64,000 bases of DNA from Methyloversatilis universalis FAM5 (GTDB lineage Bacteria; Pseudomonadota; Gammaproteobacteria; Burkholderiales; Rhodocyclaceae): assembly GCF_000214035.2 (NCBI RefSeq), contig NZ_AFHG01000044.1:1-64000 (forward strand), in the 5' to 3' direction. Below are positions 29,819 through 39,009 of the stretch, piece by piece. The translations under genes and the position numbers were made by a program. Under the pieces are notes generated by a model, which was not told where the DNA came from, did not search any database, and saw nothing but the letters and a program-made list of their open reading frames with translations. How positions within the stretch are numbered: the stretch's first letter is position 1; each line of letters starts with the position of its first letter.

Positions 29819-31408
29819 ATGACCGCACCTGCAGGCGGCATCGCCGTTGCCCCCCATTACCTGGCCGCCGAATCCGCGCGCGACGTGATGCGCGAAGGCG
29901 GCAACGCCATCGAAGCGATGATTGCCGCGGCTGCGACGATCGCCGTGGTGTATCCGCACATGAACGCGCTCGGCGGCGACGGTTTCTGGCTGATCGCCGA
30001 ACCGGGCGAGCAGCCCCGCGCCATCGACGCATGCGGCGGCGCCGCTTCGCTGGCCAGCCGTCACTGGTACATGGACCACGACGTCGAGGACCGCATCCCC
30101 ACCCGCGGACCGCTGGCCGCGCTGACTGTCGCCGGCACGGTGTCCGGCTGGCAGCTTGCGCAGCAGGCGGCGGCGGAAGCCGGCGGGCGACTGCCGCTGT
30201 CGCGCCTGTTGCGCGACGCCGAACACCACGCGCGTCACGGGGTGGCGGTCAGCCCGAATCTGGCCCGCAGCCTGAAGGCCAAGCAGGCCGAAGTCGGCGG
30301 ACAGCCCGGGTTCGCGCTGCAGTTCCTCCCGGGCGACGAAGCGCCCGCTGCCGGTCAGACCCTGTACCAGCCGCGCCTGGCCGATACGCTGGCCCATCTT
30401 GCACGGACCGGACTGGGCGACTTCTACACCGGTGATCTGGCCCGGCAGATGGCGAGCGCCCTCGAACGCACCGGCAGCCCGCTGCGCCTGCCCGACTTCC
30501 ATGCCCACCGCGCACAGTGGCGCACGCCACTGATGCTCGAACACCGGCTCGGCCACATGTACAACGTGCCGCCGCCGACCCAGGGGCTGCTGTCGCTGCT
30601 CATCCTCGGCCAGCTCGAGCGTGTCGGGCTGGACGGCCTGGGCGACCAGTCGGCCGATTTCATCCACCGGGTGGTGGAAGCCAGCCGCCAGGCGTTTCTG
30701 GTGCGTGACCGCTACCTGACCGATCCGGCCCGCATGCGGGTGGACCCGCAGGCGCTGCTCACGCCGGAATGCCTGGATTCACTGGCGGACGGCATCGATC
30801 TCGAACGCGCCGGCGGCCGGGTCCGGACCGCGCCGGGCGACACGGTCTGGATGGGCGCCGTAGACCGCGACGGTCGTGCGGTGAGCTTCATCCAGAGCAT
30901 CTATCACGAGTTCGGCAGTGGCGTGGTGGCCGGCGACACCGGCGTGCTGTGGCAGAACCGCGGCATCAGCTTCTCTCTGCAGGCCGGCGCGCTCAACACG
31001 CTGGAACCCTGCCGCAAGCCCTTCCATACGCTGAATCCGCCACTGGCGCAGCTGAAGGACGGGCGCACCGTGGTGTACGGCAGCATGGGGGGCGACGGTC
31101 AGCCGCAGTTCCAGGCCCAGGTGCTGCTGCGTCACCTGCTGTGCGGGCTCGGCGTTCAGGAGGCGGTATCCGCGCCGCGCTGGCTGCTCGGCCGCACCTG
31201 GGGTTCGGCCAGCGAAACGCTGAAGCTGGAGGGCCGTCTGCCGCCGGAGGTGTTCGACGAACTGGTCGCGCGCGGCCACACGGTTGAAAAACTGGCGGAT
31301 TTCGACGACAGCGCCGGACACGCCGGGCTCATTGTCCGTCATCCGGACGGCCGCCTGGAGGGGGCGTCGGACCCGCGTTCGGACGGCGCGGCACTGACCG
31401 CGGACTGA
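29819..31408 (+). CDS. Gamma-glutamyltransferase family protein
   Basis: A 529-aa Ntn-hydrolase-type protein. The N-terminal large-subunit block (AARDVMREGGNAIEAMIAAA ... NALGGDGFWL) and the GSMGGDGQPQ loop match the family. The expected self-cleavage and nucleophile site, TTHxSVVD in classical enzymes, reads DTVWMGAVD here, so the nucleophilic Thr is kept but the next two residues differ. No signal peptide is visible, unlike periplasmic GGT, which points to a cytoplasmic acylase-like member. The ATG at 29819 has GGAG about 9 nt upstream. Glutathione hydrolysis is not assured; a related acyl-transfer or lactam-hydrolysis role is possible. Confidence 0.82.
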   Translation: MTAPAGGIAVAPHYLAAESARDVMREGGNAIEAMIAAAATIAVVYPHMNALGGDGFWLIAEPGEQPRAIDACGGAASLASRHWYMDHDVEDRIPTRGPLAALTVAGTVSGWQLAQQAAAEAGGRLPLSRLLRDAEHHARHGVAVSPNLARSLKAKQAEVGGQPGFALQFLPGDEAPAAGQTLYQPRLADTLAHLARTGLGDFYTGDLARQMASALERTGSPLRLPDFHAHRAQWRTPLMLEHRLGHMYNVPPPTQGLLSLLILGQLERVGLDGLGDQSADFIHRVVEASRQAFLVRDRYLTDPARMRVDPQALLTPECLDSLADGIDLERAGGRVRTAPGDTVWMGAVDRDGRAVSFIQSIYHEFGSGVVAGDTGVLWQNRGISFSLQAGALNTLEPCRKPFHTLNPPLAQLKDGRTVVYGSMGGDGQPQFQAQVLLRHLLCGLGVQEAVSAPRWLLGRTWGSASETLKLEGRLPPEVFDELVARGHTVEKLADFDDSAGHAGLIVRHPDGRLEGASDPRSDGAALTAD

Positions 31409-31420
31409 AAGCGGCGGCGT

Positions 31421-31846
31421 TCAGCGCGCGGTGCGCCAGCGCGCCACGCCCATCAGTTCCTGCAGCAGCGCTTCGACCGAAGCCGCGCTCATGGTGTAGG
31501 GATCGAACTGCGGCAGCGGGCAGTACTTCAGGAACAGCGCCCGGTTGTCGGCGGTGTGCGCCACATAGCCCATCGCCCAGTCGCCGAACTCGCGCGCCAC
31601 GATTTCGCTGAACGACAGGATGGCCGGATCGGTGTGGCGCGGGTCACCTGCGATGCGGTGATAGACCTCATTCACCGCCCTGCGCCCACCTTCCAGGCAT
31701 TGCAGGAACACGCCGCCGGTGTAGCACAGCGCACCGGTCACGCCGTCGCGCGCATTGTTCGCGTGCGAGCGCGCGAGGATGTGGTCAATGTCCGAAGGGG
31801 TCAGGTCCGGGTGGACACGGCTGGCATAGATCAGGCGGACGAGCAT
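31421..31846 (-). CDS. BLUF-domain blue-light sensor protein
   Basis: A 141-aa single-domain protein. The flavin-binding BLUF signature is present: the photoactive Tyr in VRLIYASR, the Asn in NNARDGVTGAL, the Gln in VFLQCLEG and the Trp in REFGDWAMG. No output domain is fused, so signalling would go through protein contacts, as with short BLUF proteins such as PixD or BlrB. The start ATG 31846 was chosen at the domain start (MLVRLIY); upstream codons lack similarity. It is convergent with the preceding gene and divergent from the GTPase gene. Confidence 0.9.
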   Translation of the reverse strand: MLVRLIYASRVHPDLTPSDIDHILARSHANNARDGVTGALCYTGGVFLQCLEGGRRAVNEVYHRIAGDPRHTDPAILSFSEIVAREFGDWAMGYVAHTADNRALFLKYCPLPQFDPYTMSAASVEALLQELMGVARWRTAR

Positions 31847-31948
31847 GGTCGGTCTCGGGGGCGGAATGCGCCTTTGACCGGTCACACGGCGCGACGGTTC
31901 GACGGACCGGTACAATCACCTGCTTTCCCGCCGCTTACCTCCCCTTTC

Positions 31949-32848
31949 ATGGCCATCCAGTGGTTCCCCGGTCACATGACCTCCGCGCGCAAGCACGCGA
32001 CCGACGCGATGAAATCGGTCGACGTGGTGGTCGAGGTGCTCGACGCGCGCGTGCCCGAGGCAAGCAGCAATCCGATGATCCACGCCATCCGCACGCACCG
32101 GAACCGGCCCTGTCTGAAACTGCTGAACAAGGCCGATCTGGCCGACCCGGACGTGACCGCGGCCTGGCTCAAGCATTTCAACAGCCAGCCCAATACCAAG
32201 GCGGTGGCGATTTCCGCACGCAAGCCGGGGGACGCGGGCCGCATCCAGTCACTCGCGCAGTCGCTCGCGCCGCACCGCGACGACAACCTCAAGCCGCTGC
32301 GGCTCATCATCATGGGCATTCCCAACGTCGGCAAATCGACGCTGATGAACGCGCTGGTAAAGAAAAAGGTCGCGGCCACCGGCGACGAGCCGGCCATCAC
32401 CAAGAGCATCCAGCGCATCCACCTGAACCCGCGGCTCACGCTGTACGACACCCCGGGCCTGATGTGGCCCAAGATCGAGCACGAGAGCGACGGCCTGATG
32501 CTGGCGGCCAGCCACGCCATCGGCCGCAACGCCATCATCGACGAAGAGGTGGCGACCTTTCTCGGCAACCTGCTGCAGGCGCGCTATCCGCAGATGATGG
32601 CTGCGCGCTACGGCTGCACGCCGGACATGGACGGTGTGGCGGTGATCGAACACATCGCCGCCCGGCGCGGCTACCGCATCAAGGGCGGCGCACCGGATCT
32701 GGAAAAGGCCGCCTTCACGCTGCTGCAGGACTACCGCGACGGCGTGATCGGTCGGGTCAGTCTTGAAACGCCGGAAACCCGCGCCCGGATGCTGGCTGCG
32801 GACAAGGCCGCGAAGGCAGCAGCCACCTCGGAAGACAACGAGGACTGA
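31949..32848 (+). CDS. ylqF: Circularly permuted ribosome-biogenesis GTPase RbgA/YlqF
   Basis: A 299-aa GTPase with permuted motif order: the N-terminal FPGHMTSARK block, then G4 NKADL, then the P-loop GIPNVGKST and switch DTPG, and a C-terminal all-helical domain. This is the YlqF/RbgA arrangement, in which the enzyme assists late maturation of the large ribosomal subunit. The start is ATG 31949 (MAIQWFPGHM), the standard beginning of the family; there is no strong ribosome site. The 100-bp gap to the divergent BLUF gene presumably holds both promoters. Confidence 0.93.
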   Translation: MAIQWFPGHMTSARKHATDAMKSVDVVVEVLDARVPEASSNPMIHAIRTHRNRPCLKLLNKADLADPDVTAAWLKHFNSQPNTKAVAISARKPGDAGRIQSLAQSLAPHRDDNLKPLRLIIMGIPNVGKSTLMNALVKKKVAATGDEPAITKSIQRIHLNPRLTLYDTPGLMWPKIEHESDGLMLAASHAIGRNAIIDEEVATFLGNLLQARYPQMMAARYGCTPDMDGVAVIEHIAARRGYRIKGGAPDLEKAAFTLLQDYRDGVIGRVSLETPETRARMLAADKAAKAAATSEDNED

Positions 32849-32971
32849 TCGCTGGCGCCCTCCGCGGGCGCGGTGGTACGCGCCTCCTCTGCCGGGCTGA
32901 CCGGCTCCGCAGACGGCGAACCATGCTCACCCCGGCTTCGCGCCCAGAGCATCCCGTGGCCACGGGCCTCG

Positions 32972-33050
32972 TCGCGGCGAGGTGCCGCTCCCACGGAGCC
33001 TGGCGCCGCCCGGGTGTTCTGATCCCTGTGGGAGCGGCGCCTCGCCGCGA
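32972..33050. repeat. Pair of inverted REP-type palindromes
   Basis: Two 23-bp units, 32972-32994 and 33028-33050, are inverted copies of one another with a single mismatch (core GGGAGCGGCGCCTCGCCGCG), 33 bp apart. The shape GTGGGAGCGG...CCGCGA is the one found in REP/BIME elements of gamma- and betaproteobacteria. They lie in the otherwise empty 288-bp gap between the convergent ylqF and rfbC, where REPs usually sit, and may act in mRNA stability or termination. Confidence 0.75.
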
Positions 33051-33136
33051 TGGCAGCCTCCACACCGGAACAGCGCGTGATCACGCGCCCGATCCCGGCA
33101 AGGTCGCTGCATCGCCAGGGATGCTCCCTCCCCGCC

Positions 33137-33688
33137 TCAAAGCCCCTCGAACACCTCGCACTGCCCCAGCGGCTTGCCCGCCAGGTCCTTGGCGGACAGC
33201 AGCGGCTCGCCATCGAGCGGCCACTGCACGCCCACCGTCGGGTCGTTCCACGCCAGACTGCGCTCGTGCTGCGGTGCGTAGTAGTCAGTGGTCTTGTACA
33301 GGAAGTCCGCGCTGTCGCTCAGCACGTAGAAGCCGTGCGCGAAGCCGACCGGTACCCAGAACTGCCGGTGGTTCTCGCCGCTCAGTTCCACGCCGTACCA
33401 TTTCCCGAAGGTAGGCGAGGACCTGCGCAGATCCACCGCCACGTCGAACACCCGGCCCTGCGCCACCCGCACCAGCTTGCCCTGCGGCTGCTGCACCTGA
33501 TAGTGCAGCCCGCGCAGCACGCCGCGTCCGCTGCGCGAGTGGTTGTCCTGCACGAAGTCGGCCTTCACGCCGGTGACCTCGGCAAAGGTGCGCGCGTTGA
33601 AGCTCTCCATGAAGAAGCCGCGCGCATCGCCGAACACCTTGGGTTCGAGCACCAGCAGCCCTGCGATGCCGGTTTCGATCACGTTCAT
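33137..33688 (-). CDS. rfbC: dTDP-4-dehydrorhamnose 3,5-epimerase
   Basis: A 183-aa RmlC cupin enzyme for the third step of dTDP-L-rhamnose synthesis. Family sequence is evident: [33 protein letters not shown] (with the catalytic His), and [14 protein letters not shown]. The start is ATG 33688, overlapping the TGA of rfbA (ATGA), so it is the last gene of the rfbB-D-A-C operon. The product feeds rhamnose into lipopolysaccharide or exopolysaccharide. Confidence 0.95.
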   Translation of the reverse strand: MNVIETGIAGLLVLEPKVFGDARGFFMESFNARTFAEVTGVKADFVQDNHSRSGRGVLRGLHYQVQQPQGKLVRVAQGRVFDVAVDLRRSSPTFGKWYGVELSGENHRQFWVPVGFAHGFYVLSDSADFLYKTTDYYAPQHERSLAWNDPTVGVQWPLDGEPLLSAKDLAGKPLGQCEVFEGL

Positions 33689-34569
33689 GAGAACACCTGT
33701 TCGTCGGCGATGCGCAGCAGGTACTGGCCGTAGCCACTCTTGGCGAGCGGGGCGGCGATGCGCTTGAGCTGATCGGCGTCGATCCAGCCCTGACGCCAGG
33801 CAATCTCTTCCGGGCACGATATCTTCAGGCCCTGGCGCTTCTCCAGCGTCTGGATGAACTGGGCGGCTTCGATCAGCGAGTCGTGGGTGCCGGTGTCCAG
33901 CCAGGCGTGGCCGCGGCCCATCACCTGCACTTCCAGTTCACCGCGCTCCAGATACACGCGGTTCAGGTCAGTGATCTCGAGTTCGCCGCGCGGCGAGGGC
34001 TTCAGGCTCTTGGCAATGGTGCTGGCCTGATGGTCGTAGAAGTACAGGCCGGTCACCGCGTAGCGGCTGCGCGGCTTGGCGGGCTTCTCTTCAAGGCTGA
34101 TGGCATGACCCGCCTTGTCGAACTCGACCACGCCATAGCGCTCCGGGTCGGTCACGCCGTAGGCGAACACGGTGGCGCCGGCCTCGCGCGCGCTGGCCGC
34201 TTTCAGGTCGTGCGCGAATTCGTGGCCGTAGAAGAGGTTGTCACCGAGCACCAGCGCCGAAGGAGCGCCGCCGATGAAGTCCTCGCCGATGATGAAGGCC
34301 TGCGCGAGACCGTCCGGGCTGGGCTGGACCGCGTACTCGATCTTCATGCCCCAGGCCGAGCCGTCGCCCAGCAGGGTCTGGAAGCGCGGCGTGTCCTGCG
34401 GGGTGGAAATGATCAGCACTTCGCGGATGCCCGCCAGCATGAGCGTGGACAGCGGGTAGTAGATCATCGGCTTGTCGTAGACCGGCATCAGCTGCTTCGA
34501 TACCGCGATGGTGACCGGGTGCAGCCGGGTGCCGGAGCCGCCGGCGAGGACAATGCCTTTGCGTGTCAT
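33685..34569 (-). CDS. rfbA: Glucose-1-phosphate thymidylyltransferase
   Basis: A 294-aa RmlA enzyme making dTDP-glucose from dTTP and glucose-1-phosphate. It starts [20 protein letters not shown], holding the nucleotide-binding GGSGTRL loop, followed by [15 protein letters not shown]. Full family length. The start is ATG 34569; the ribosome site GGAG lies a few bases upstream. It is separated from rfbD by about 50 bp and overlaps rfbC by 4 bp. Confidence 0.95.
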   Translation of the reverse strand: MTRKGIVLAGGSGTRLHPVTIAVSKQLMPVYDKPMIYYPLSTLMLAGIREVLIISTPQDTPRFQTLLGDGSAWGMKIEYAVQPSPDGLAQAFIIGEDFIGGAPSALVLGDNLFYGHEFAHDLKAASAREAGATVFAYGVTDPERYGVVEFDKAGHAISLEEKPAKPRSRYAVTGLYFYDHQASTIAKSLKPSPRGELEITDLNRVYLERGELEVQVMGRGHAWLDTGTHDSLIEAAQFIQTLEKRQGLKISCPEEIAWRQGWIDADQLKRIAAPLAKSGYGQYLLRIADEQVFS

Positions 34570-34622
34570 GGGGTACTCCTGGGTTCGGTCTGATCGCGCG
34601 CTCACGCGCTTCAGAGGAGGTT

Positions 34623-35528
34623 TCAGAGAATCTCGGCCAGCATGCGATCCACGCCCTGCTGCCAGTCGGGCAGCGTGAGGCCGAAGGTGTCGCGCAGCCG
34701 GCGGGTGTCCAGCCGCGAATTGAGCGGCCGGGTGGCGGGCGTGGGGTAGTCGGTGGTCGGGATGGGCAGGATGGCGTCCGGTTCAACCTTGATCGCGTGA
34801 CCGGCCTCACGGGCACGCTCGATCACGTGGCTGGCGTAGCCGTGCCAGGAGGTTTCGCCTGCGGCGACGCAGTGGTAAAGACCGGCAAGCTGCGGGTTCT
34901 GGCGCAGCGCGCGCGCGGCATGGGCGCTCACGTCGGCCAGCAGTTCGGCGCCGGTGGGCGCACCGATCTGGTCACTGATCACGGTGAGCCGCTCGCGCTC
35001 CTTCGCCAGTTTCAGCATGGTCCTGGCGAAGTTGCCGCCCCGCGCGGCATAGACCCAGCTGGTGCGCAGGATGAGGTGCGTGGCGCCCGAGGCGGCGATC
35101 AGCTGCTCGCCTTCGAGCTTGGTGCGGCCGTAAACGCTGAGCGGGTTCGTGGCGGCCGCTTCGTCTCGCGGAGCGCTGCCGCTGCCGTCGAACACGTAGT
35201 CGGTGGAGTAATGGATGAGGTGGGCGCCGAGCGCACGCGCTTCCTGCGCGATGCGGCCGGGGGTGACGGCGTTGATCAGGCGGGCGAGATCCGGCTCGCT
35301 TTCCGCCTTGTCCACCGCGGTGTGGGCGGCGGCATTGACGATGAGGTCGGGCGCCAGCGTGCGCACGGTGGCGGCGACCGCGTCCGGGTTGCTGAAGTCG
35401 CCGCTCAGGTTGTTATTGAGCTCACCTGCGCTGTCGAAGTCCAGCGCGGTCACCCGGCCCAGCGGGGCGAGCGCGCGCTGCAGTTCCCAGCCGACCTGAC
35501 CACCCTTGCCGAACAGCAGGATGTTCAT
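34623..35528 (-). CDS. rfbD: dTDP-4-dehydrorhamnose reductase
   Basis: A 301-aa RmlD of the extended SDR family, catalysing the last NAD(P)H-dependent step to dTDP-L-rhamnose. The Rossmann motif is [10 protein letters not shown] and the catalytic Tyr-x3-Lys is YGRTK. The start at ATG 35528 overlaps the stop of rfbB (ATGA). Gene order B-D-A-C is common in betaproteobacteria. Confidence 0.95.
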   Translation of the reverse strand: MNILLFGKGGQVGWELQRALAPLGRVTALDFDSAGELNNNLSGDFSNPDAVAATVRTLAPDLIVNAAAHTAVDKAESEPDLARLINAVTPGRIAQEARALGAHLIHYSTDYVFDGSGSAPRDEAAATNPLSVYGRTKLEGEQLIAASGATHLILRTSWVYAARGGNFARTMLKLAKERERLTVISDQIGAPTGAELLADVSAHAARALRQNPQLAGLYHCVAAGETSWHGYASHVIERAREAGHAIKVEPDAILPIPTTDYPTPATRPLNSRLDTRRLRDTFGLTLPDWQQGVDRMLAEIL

Positions 35529-36598
35529 GCGCCCTGCTCCGCGCTGCCGTACTGCGTGTTCACCCAGTCGCGGTAGCTGCCGCTGAGCACGTTCTGCACC
35601 CAGGGCTGGTTGTCCAGATACCAGCGCACGGTCTTGCGGATGCCGGTGTCGAAGGTTTCGGCCGGCTTCCAGCCGAGTTCGCGCTCGATCTTGCGCGCGT
35701 CGATGGCGTAACGCCGGTCGTGGCCCGGGCGGTCCTTCACATAGGTGATGAGCCGCTCGTAGGGGCCGGCTGCATCCGGCTGCATTTCGTCGAGCAGCGC
35801 ACACACGGTGCGCACGATGTCGATGTTGGGCTTCTCGTTCCAGCCACCGATGTTGTAGGTCTCGCCCAGCCGCCCGCGCGCGAGCACTTCGCGGATGGCG
35901 GCGCAGTGGTCCTTCACGTACAGCCAGTCGCGCACCTGCTGGCCGTCGCCATAGACCGGCAGCGGCTTGCCGGCGAGCGCATTGACGATGATGAGCGGGA
36001 TGAGCTTCTCGGGGAAGTGATACGGGCCGTAGTTGTTCGAGCAGTTGGTGGTGAGCACCGGCAGGCCGTAGGTGTGGTGCCAGGCGCGCACCAGGTGGTC
36101 GCTCGCGGCCTTGCTGGCCGAGTACGGGCTGTTGGGCTCGTAGGCATTGGTCTCCGCGAACGGCGGGTCGGTGGGCTTGAGCGAGCCGTACACCTCGTCG
36201 GTGCTCACGTGGTGGAAGCGGAACGCCGCCTTGGCTTCCCCTTCGAGCGTGCCCCAGTAGCCGCGTGCGGCCTCCAGCAGCGTGAAGGTACCGGTCACGT
36301 TGGTGCGCATGAATTCGCCCGGCCCGTGAATCGAGCGATCGACGTGCGATTCGGCGGCGAAATGAACGATGGCGCGCGGACGGTGCTGCGCGAGCAGGCG
36401 GTCGACCCGGTCGCGGTCGCAGATGTCGCCGTGCACGAAGAGGTGGCGCGCATCGCCGTCGAGCGAAGCCAGATTGGCGCGGTTGCCCGCGTAGGTCAGC
36501 GCGTCCAGATTGACGACCGGCTCGTCACTGCACGAAAGCCAGTCCAGCACGAAATTGCTGCCAATGAAGCCGGCTCCGCCGGTTACCAGTATGGTCAT
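35525..36598 (-). CDS. rfbB: dTDP-glucose 4,6-dehydratase
   Basis: A 357-aa RmlB of the extended SDR family, converting dTDP-glucose to the 4-keto-6-deoxy sugar. The NAD site is [10 protein letters not shown]. The catalytic Asp/Glu pair lies in STDEVYG and the Tyr-x3-Lys in YSASKA. It is the first gene of the operon; the roughly 100-bp region to the AsmA-like gene presumably holds the promoter. Confidence 0.96.
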   Translation of the reverse strand: MTILVTGGAGFIGSNFVLDWLSCSDEPVVNLDALTYAGNRANLASLDGDARHLFVHGDICDRDRVDRLLAQHRPRAIVHFAAESHVDRSIHGPGEFMRTNVTGTFTLLEAARGYWGTLEGEAKAAFRFHHVSTDEVYGSLKPTDPPFAETNAYEPNSPYSASKAASDHLVRAWHHTYGLPVLTTNCSNNYGPYHFPEKLIPLIIVNALAGKPLPVYGDGQQVRDWLYVKDHCAAIREVLARGRLGETYNIGGWNEKPNIDIVRTVCALLDEMQPDAAGPYERLITYVKDRPGHDRRYAIDARKIERELGWKPAETFDTGIRKTVRWYLDNQPWVQNVLSGSYRDWVNTQYGSAEQGA

Positions 36599-36697
36599 GG
36601 TGCTGCACCCGTACGATTCGGAGAGGCGACACTATACGGCGGACCGGCCGCCGTGCCGTGCGGACAATGACCGCCCCGCTGTCGTCCGGATACCGCG

Positions 36698-38491
36698 TCA
36701 GCGCAGCAGCTTCACCACCGGATCGGCATACGGTCCTTCGACCGCCACCGGCGCGCGCACCGTGGTGGCCGAGCCCTGCAGGGTCACATCCAGCCGTCCG
36801 TCGAGACGACCGTCCGCCAGACGGAGCGCACCCTGCGCGCCCACCAGGCCGGACTCCATCACTACGCGGGCCAGCGAAAGTCCGCTGCCATCGACCGTTG
36901 CCTCGCCTTCCAGCCGGTCGAAGCGGGTGCTGCCGCCGCGCACGCCGCCCGGGCGGGGAATGCGCACCGCCTGCACCAGATCCACCCGTTCGATATGGCC
37001 GCGCTGAACACCCAGCGTGCCATTGCCGCGCAGATTCCTGCGCAGCGTTTCAAAGTCGCCGCCCTGTGCGCTCAGCGCCAGCGACATCGACAGGTCACCG
37101 GTCAGTCGCAGCGTCGGCGCGAGCACCTTGAGCAGGCCAGCCAGACCGAGGCGCGAGGTCATCACCTGACCCTCGAAGTGCGGCGCATCGCCGAAATCGA
37201 GCCCGACCGTGCCGGTGGCATAGCCGTCATAGAGCTTCACATCCACCTTGTCGAGCTGCAGACGCCGGCTGCTGAGCGTGCCCTGCGCCTCGAACACGTC
37301 GAACAGCAGCGACGGGTGGCCCGGCGTTTCCCAGCCCAGCGCGGTCATCGACACCTTCCACACGCCCGACTCATTGACCCCCTGCAGCTTCAGCCCTCCG
37401 TTCGGAGTGTTGAGCGAGAGCCGGGTCAGCACGCCATTGTCGTCCAGTGCCAGATCGCCAGCGAGCTTTCCGATCGCTCCGTCGAGCAGGGTGAGGCTGG
37501 ATTCGACCACGCGCACCCGCTCGACCTTCACCCAGCGCGACGCCCAGTTGATGTCCTGACGGCGGGACAGGTCAGGCAGGAAAGACACATCCAGCCCTGC
37601 ATTCTCGATGCGGATCTCCCGCAGCACGGTGCGCTCCGACAGCAGTGTCGACACCCGCGGCAACAGTTTCACCGCACCGATCTGCAGCTGCTTGCGCGCG
37701 CCCACCGTCACGCCCTCTAGCGCGATGGAGGGTTCCGGCAGAAGGCTCGGCGACACGCTGCTGATATGCACCGGATGCCCGAGCAGCTCGGTCGCCAGCT
37801 CCTCGATGTGAGGCAGGTGGCGGTTGTACGGATACAGGAAGAAGGTGGCGACCAGCAGCAGCAGGAAAACCACCAGACCGATGAACAGACGCCGCCACAG
37901 CGACCCCGGCGGGCCTCGCCGTTCACTGCTGCCCACGCGCCCGGCAAACAGATTGAAGAGGCGGCGCAACGGCCCTTCCGGACCGTCCGCATGCGCCGGC
38001 TCGGCGGCGGAGGCCGACATCATCGCGCGCCGGATGGCGCTGCGCACATCGTCGGTCGGCAGCGCAGCCGGCGCGGCTGCGCCGGCCGCCGCTGGCGCGG
38101 TCAGTTCGGGCAAGGCCATCGCGAACTCTTCCAGCACCGGCGATTCGGGCGTCGACGACTTTTCATGCGCACGGCGGATGTCGTCAGCCACAGGCGTGAT
38201 CGGCTGGCTCACCAGATCTTCGATATCCACCAGCATCGAGGACAGTTCCGCACGGTCCTCGACCTCTGCGCCGGCCGCTGCGTCCAGGCGACGCACCAGC
38301 CCGCGGTGTTCGAGCTCACCGATCAGACCTTCGACGATCATGGGGTCGCCGAACTGCTGGGCAAGACTGCCGACCGGCGTACGCCCATCGACCATGATGA
38401 GTATGGACCGCAGATTGCGCTGGACGATGGTGCGCTTTGTCACCGCCTCCTCGCCAGCCTCGGTCTTCACGTAAACAGCGTTTTCGTTCAT
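36698..38491 (-). CDS. AsmA-like membrane-anchored protein with cytoplasmic N-terminal domain
   Basis: A 597-aa protein. Residues 1 to about 85 form a small soluble domain (RNLRSILIMVDGRTPVG ... LIGELEHRGLVRRLD) resembling a winged-helix or sensor module. An Ala/Pro-rich stretch follows, then one transmembrane helix at about 211-230 (LFIGLVVFLLLLVATFF). The long C-terminal part is beta-rich and AsmA-like (INWASRWVKVERVRVVESSL, then GLAGLLKVLAPTLRLTGDLSMSL-type segments), placing it in the periplasm. AsmA-fold proteins act in lipid traffic to the outer membrane. The extra N-terminal domain is not typical. Start ATG 38491. It lies next to the rhamnose operon in the same direction. Confidence 0.7.
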   Translation of the reverse strand: MNENAVYVKTEAGEEAVTKRTIVQRNLRSILIMVDGRTPVGSLAQQFGDPMIVEGLIGELEHRGLVRRLDAAAGAEVEDRAELSSMLVDIEDLVSQPITPVADDIRRAHEKSSTPESPVLEEFAMALPELTAPAAAGAAAPAALPTDDVRSAIRRAMMSASAAEPAHADGPEGPLRRLFNLFAGRVGSSERRGPPGSLWRRLFIGLVVFLLLLVATFFLYPYNRHLPHIEELATELLGHPVHISSVSPSLLPEPSIALEGVTVGARKQLQIGAVKLLPRVSTLLSERTVLREIRIENAGLDVSFLPDLSRRQDINWASRWVKVERVRVVESSLTLLDGAIGKLAGDLALDDNGVLTRLSLNTPNGGLKLQGVNESGVWKVSMTALGWETPGHPSLLFDVFEAQGTLSSRRLQLDKVDVKLYDGYATGTVGLDFGDAPHFEGQVMTSRLGLAGLLKVLAPTLRLTGDLSMSLALSAQGGDFETLRRNLRGNGTLGVQRGHIERVDLVQAVRIPRPGGVRGGSTRFDRLEGEATVDGSGLSLARVVMESGLVGAQGALRLADGRLDGRLDVTLQGSATTVRAPVAVEGPYADPVVKLLR

Positions 38492-38645
38492 GGGTGCAGG
38501 AGCGCGTGGATGACCCTGACGCACCGGACTGAGGTCACGGTTGCGGATGCGACCGGCGCAAAACGACCTCCGGTGACGCGATCATAAATCGACTCGCCCG
38601 CGGAATGACCGCGCAGTCGACCGGAAAAAATGCCTCACCAAAAAC

Positions 38646-38674
38646 TTGACGCACCCACAAACGATGTCTATCAT
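38646..38674 (+). promoter_or_regulatory. sigma70 promoter of tRNA-Asn
   Basis: TTGACG (38646-38651) and TATCAT (38669-38674) are separated by exactly 17 bp and lie 12 bp before the tRNA. Both hexamers match the consensus at five or four of six positions. This is a convincing stable-RNA promoter. Confidence 0.7.
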
Positions 38675-38686
38675 TGCGGTCTCTTT

Positions 38687-38762
38687 TCCCCGATAGCTCA
38701 GTCGGTAGAGCGCCGGACTGTTAATCCGTAGGTCCCTGGTTCGAGCCCAGGTCGGGGAGCCA
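38687..38762 (+). tRNA. tRNA-Asn (anticodon GTT)
   Basis: A 76-nt cloverleaf. The acceptor stem is TCCCCGA paired with TCGGGGA, the D-arm begins TAGCTCAGTCGGTAGAGC, the anticodon loop CTGTTAA gives GTT, and the T-arm contains GGTTCGAGCC. The CCA is encoded. Transcribed on the plus strand toward the prophage, whose first gene starts about 100 bp on; tRNA 3' ends are common integrase targets, so this is the likely attB. Confidence 0.97.
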
Positions 38763-38771
38763 AATGCCAAG

Positions 38772-38797
38772 CGGCCCACAGCGATGTGGGCCGTTTT
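38772..38797 (+). terminator. Rho-independent terminator of tRNA-Asn
   Basis: Perfect 9-bp stem CGGCCCACA / TGTGGGCCG with a GCGA loop, followed by TTTT, nine bases after the tRNA CCA. The orientation fits the tRNA transcript. Confidence 0.8.
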
Positions 38798-38819
38798 CAT
38801 TTATGCCGTTGGTGGGGCG

Positions 38820-38843
38820 AATATTAGACGGTTGTCTAATATT
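38820..38843. repeat. Perfect AT-rich palindrome AATATTAGAC-GGTT-GTCTAATATT
   Basis: Two perfectly complementary 10-bp arms with a 4-bp loop lie between the tRNA terminator and the first prophage gene. It is strikingly AT-rich for this genome. No T-run follows on either strand beyond the stem itself, so it may be a bidirectional terminator at the end of the late operon, a protein-binding site, or part of the att region. Confidence 0.6.
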
Positions 38844-38862
38844 TCCAGCCTCCGCCCCGCCA

Positions 38863-39009
38863 TCACCGCCGGATCGCGATGTCCCGCAGCGTGCGGCATA
38901 GCCCCATGAGCATGACGGCGATCGCCCGCCACTCGCTGCGATCCTCCCGCAGCGCGGCGATCTTGTCGCGCAGCCGCGCGCACTCAGGGCACGACGGCGG
39001 ATTGCTCAT
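38863..39009 (-). CDS. Small prophage protein with CxxC pair
   Basis: A 48-aa frame starting at ATG 39009, overlapping the end of the spanin gene by 26 nt. The sequence begins MSNPPSCPECARLRDK and continues as a charged then hydrophobic helix ending RDIAIRR. The CPEC pair hints at metal binding or a dimer contact. It is the last gene of the late operon. Overlapping start, codon choice and position support it; function unknown. Confidence 0.5.
   Translation of the reverse strand: MSNPPSCPECARLRDKIAALREDRSEWRAIAVMLMGLCRTLRDIAIRR

Noticed and set aside
28243-31846. ClC channel, gamma-glutamyltransferase and BLUF gene as part of the PKS cluster
   Set aside because: They are convergent or divergent single genes of general function with no link to carrier-based biosynthesis.
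38801-38983. A 60-aa minus-strand frame next to the tRNA
   Set aside because: It is Arg/Ala-rich, runs into the AT-rich palindrome and overlaps the better-supported 48-aa frame.
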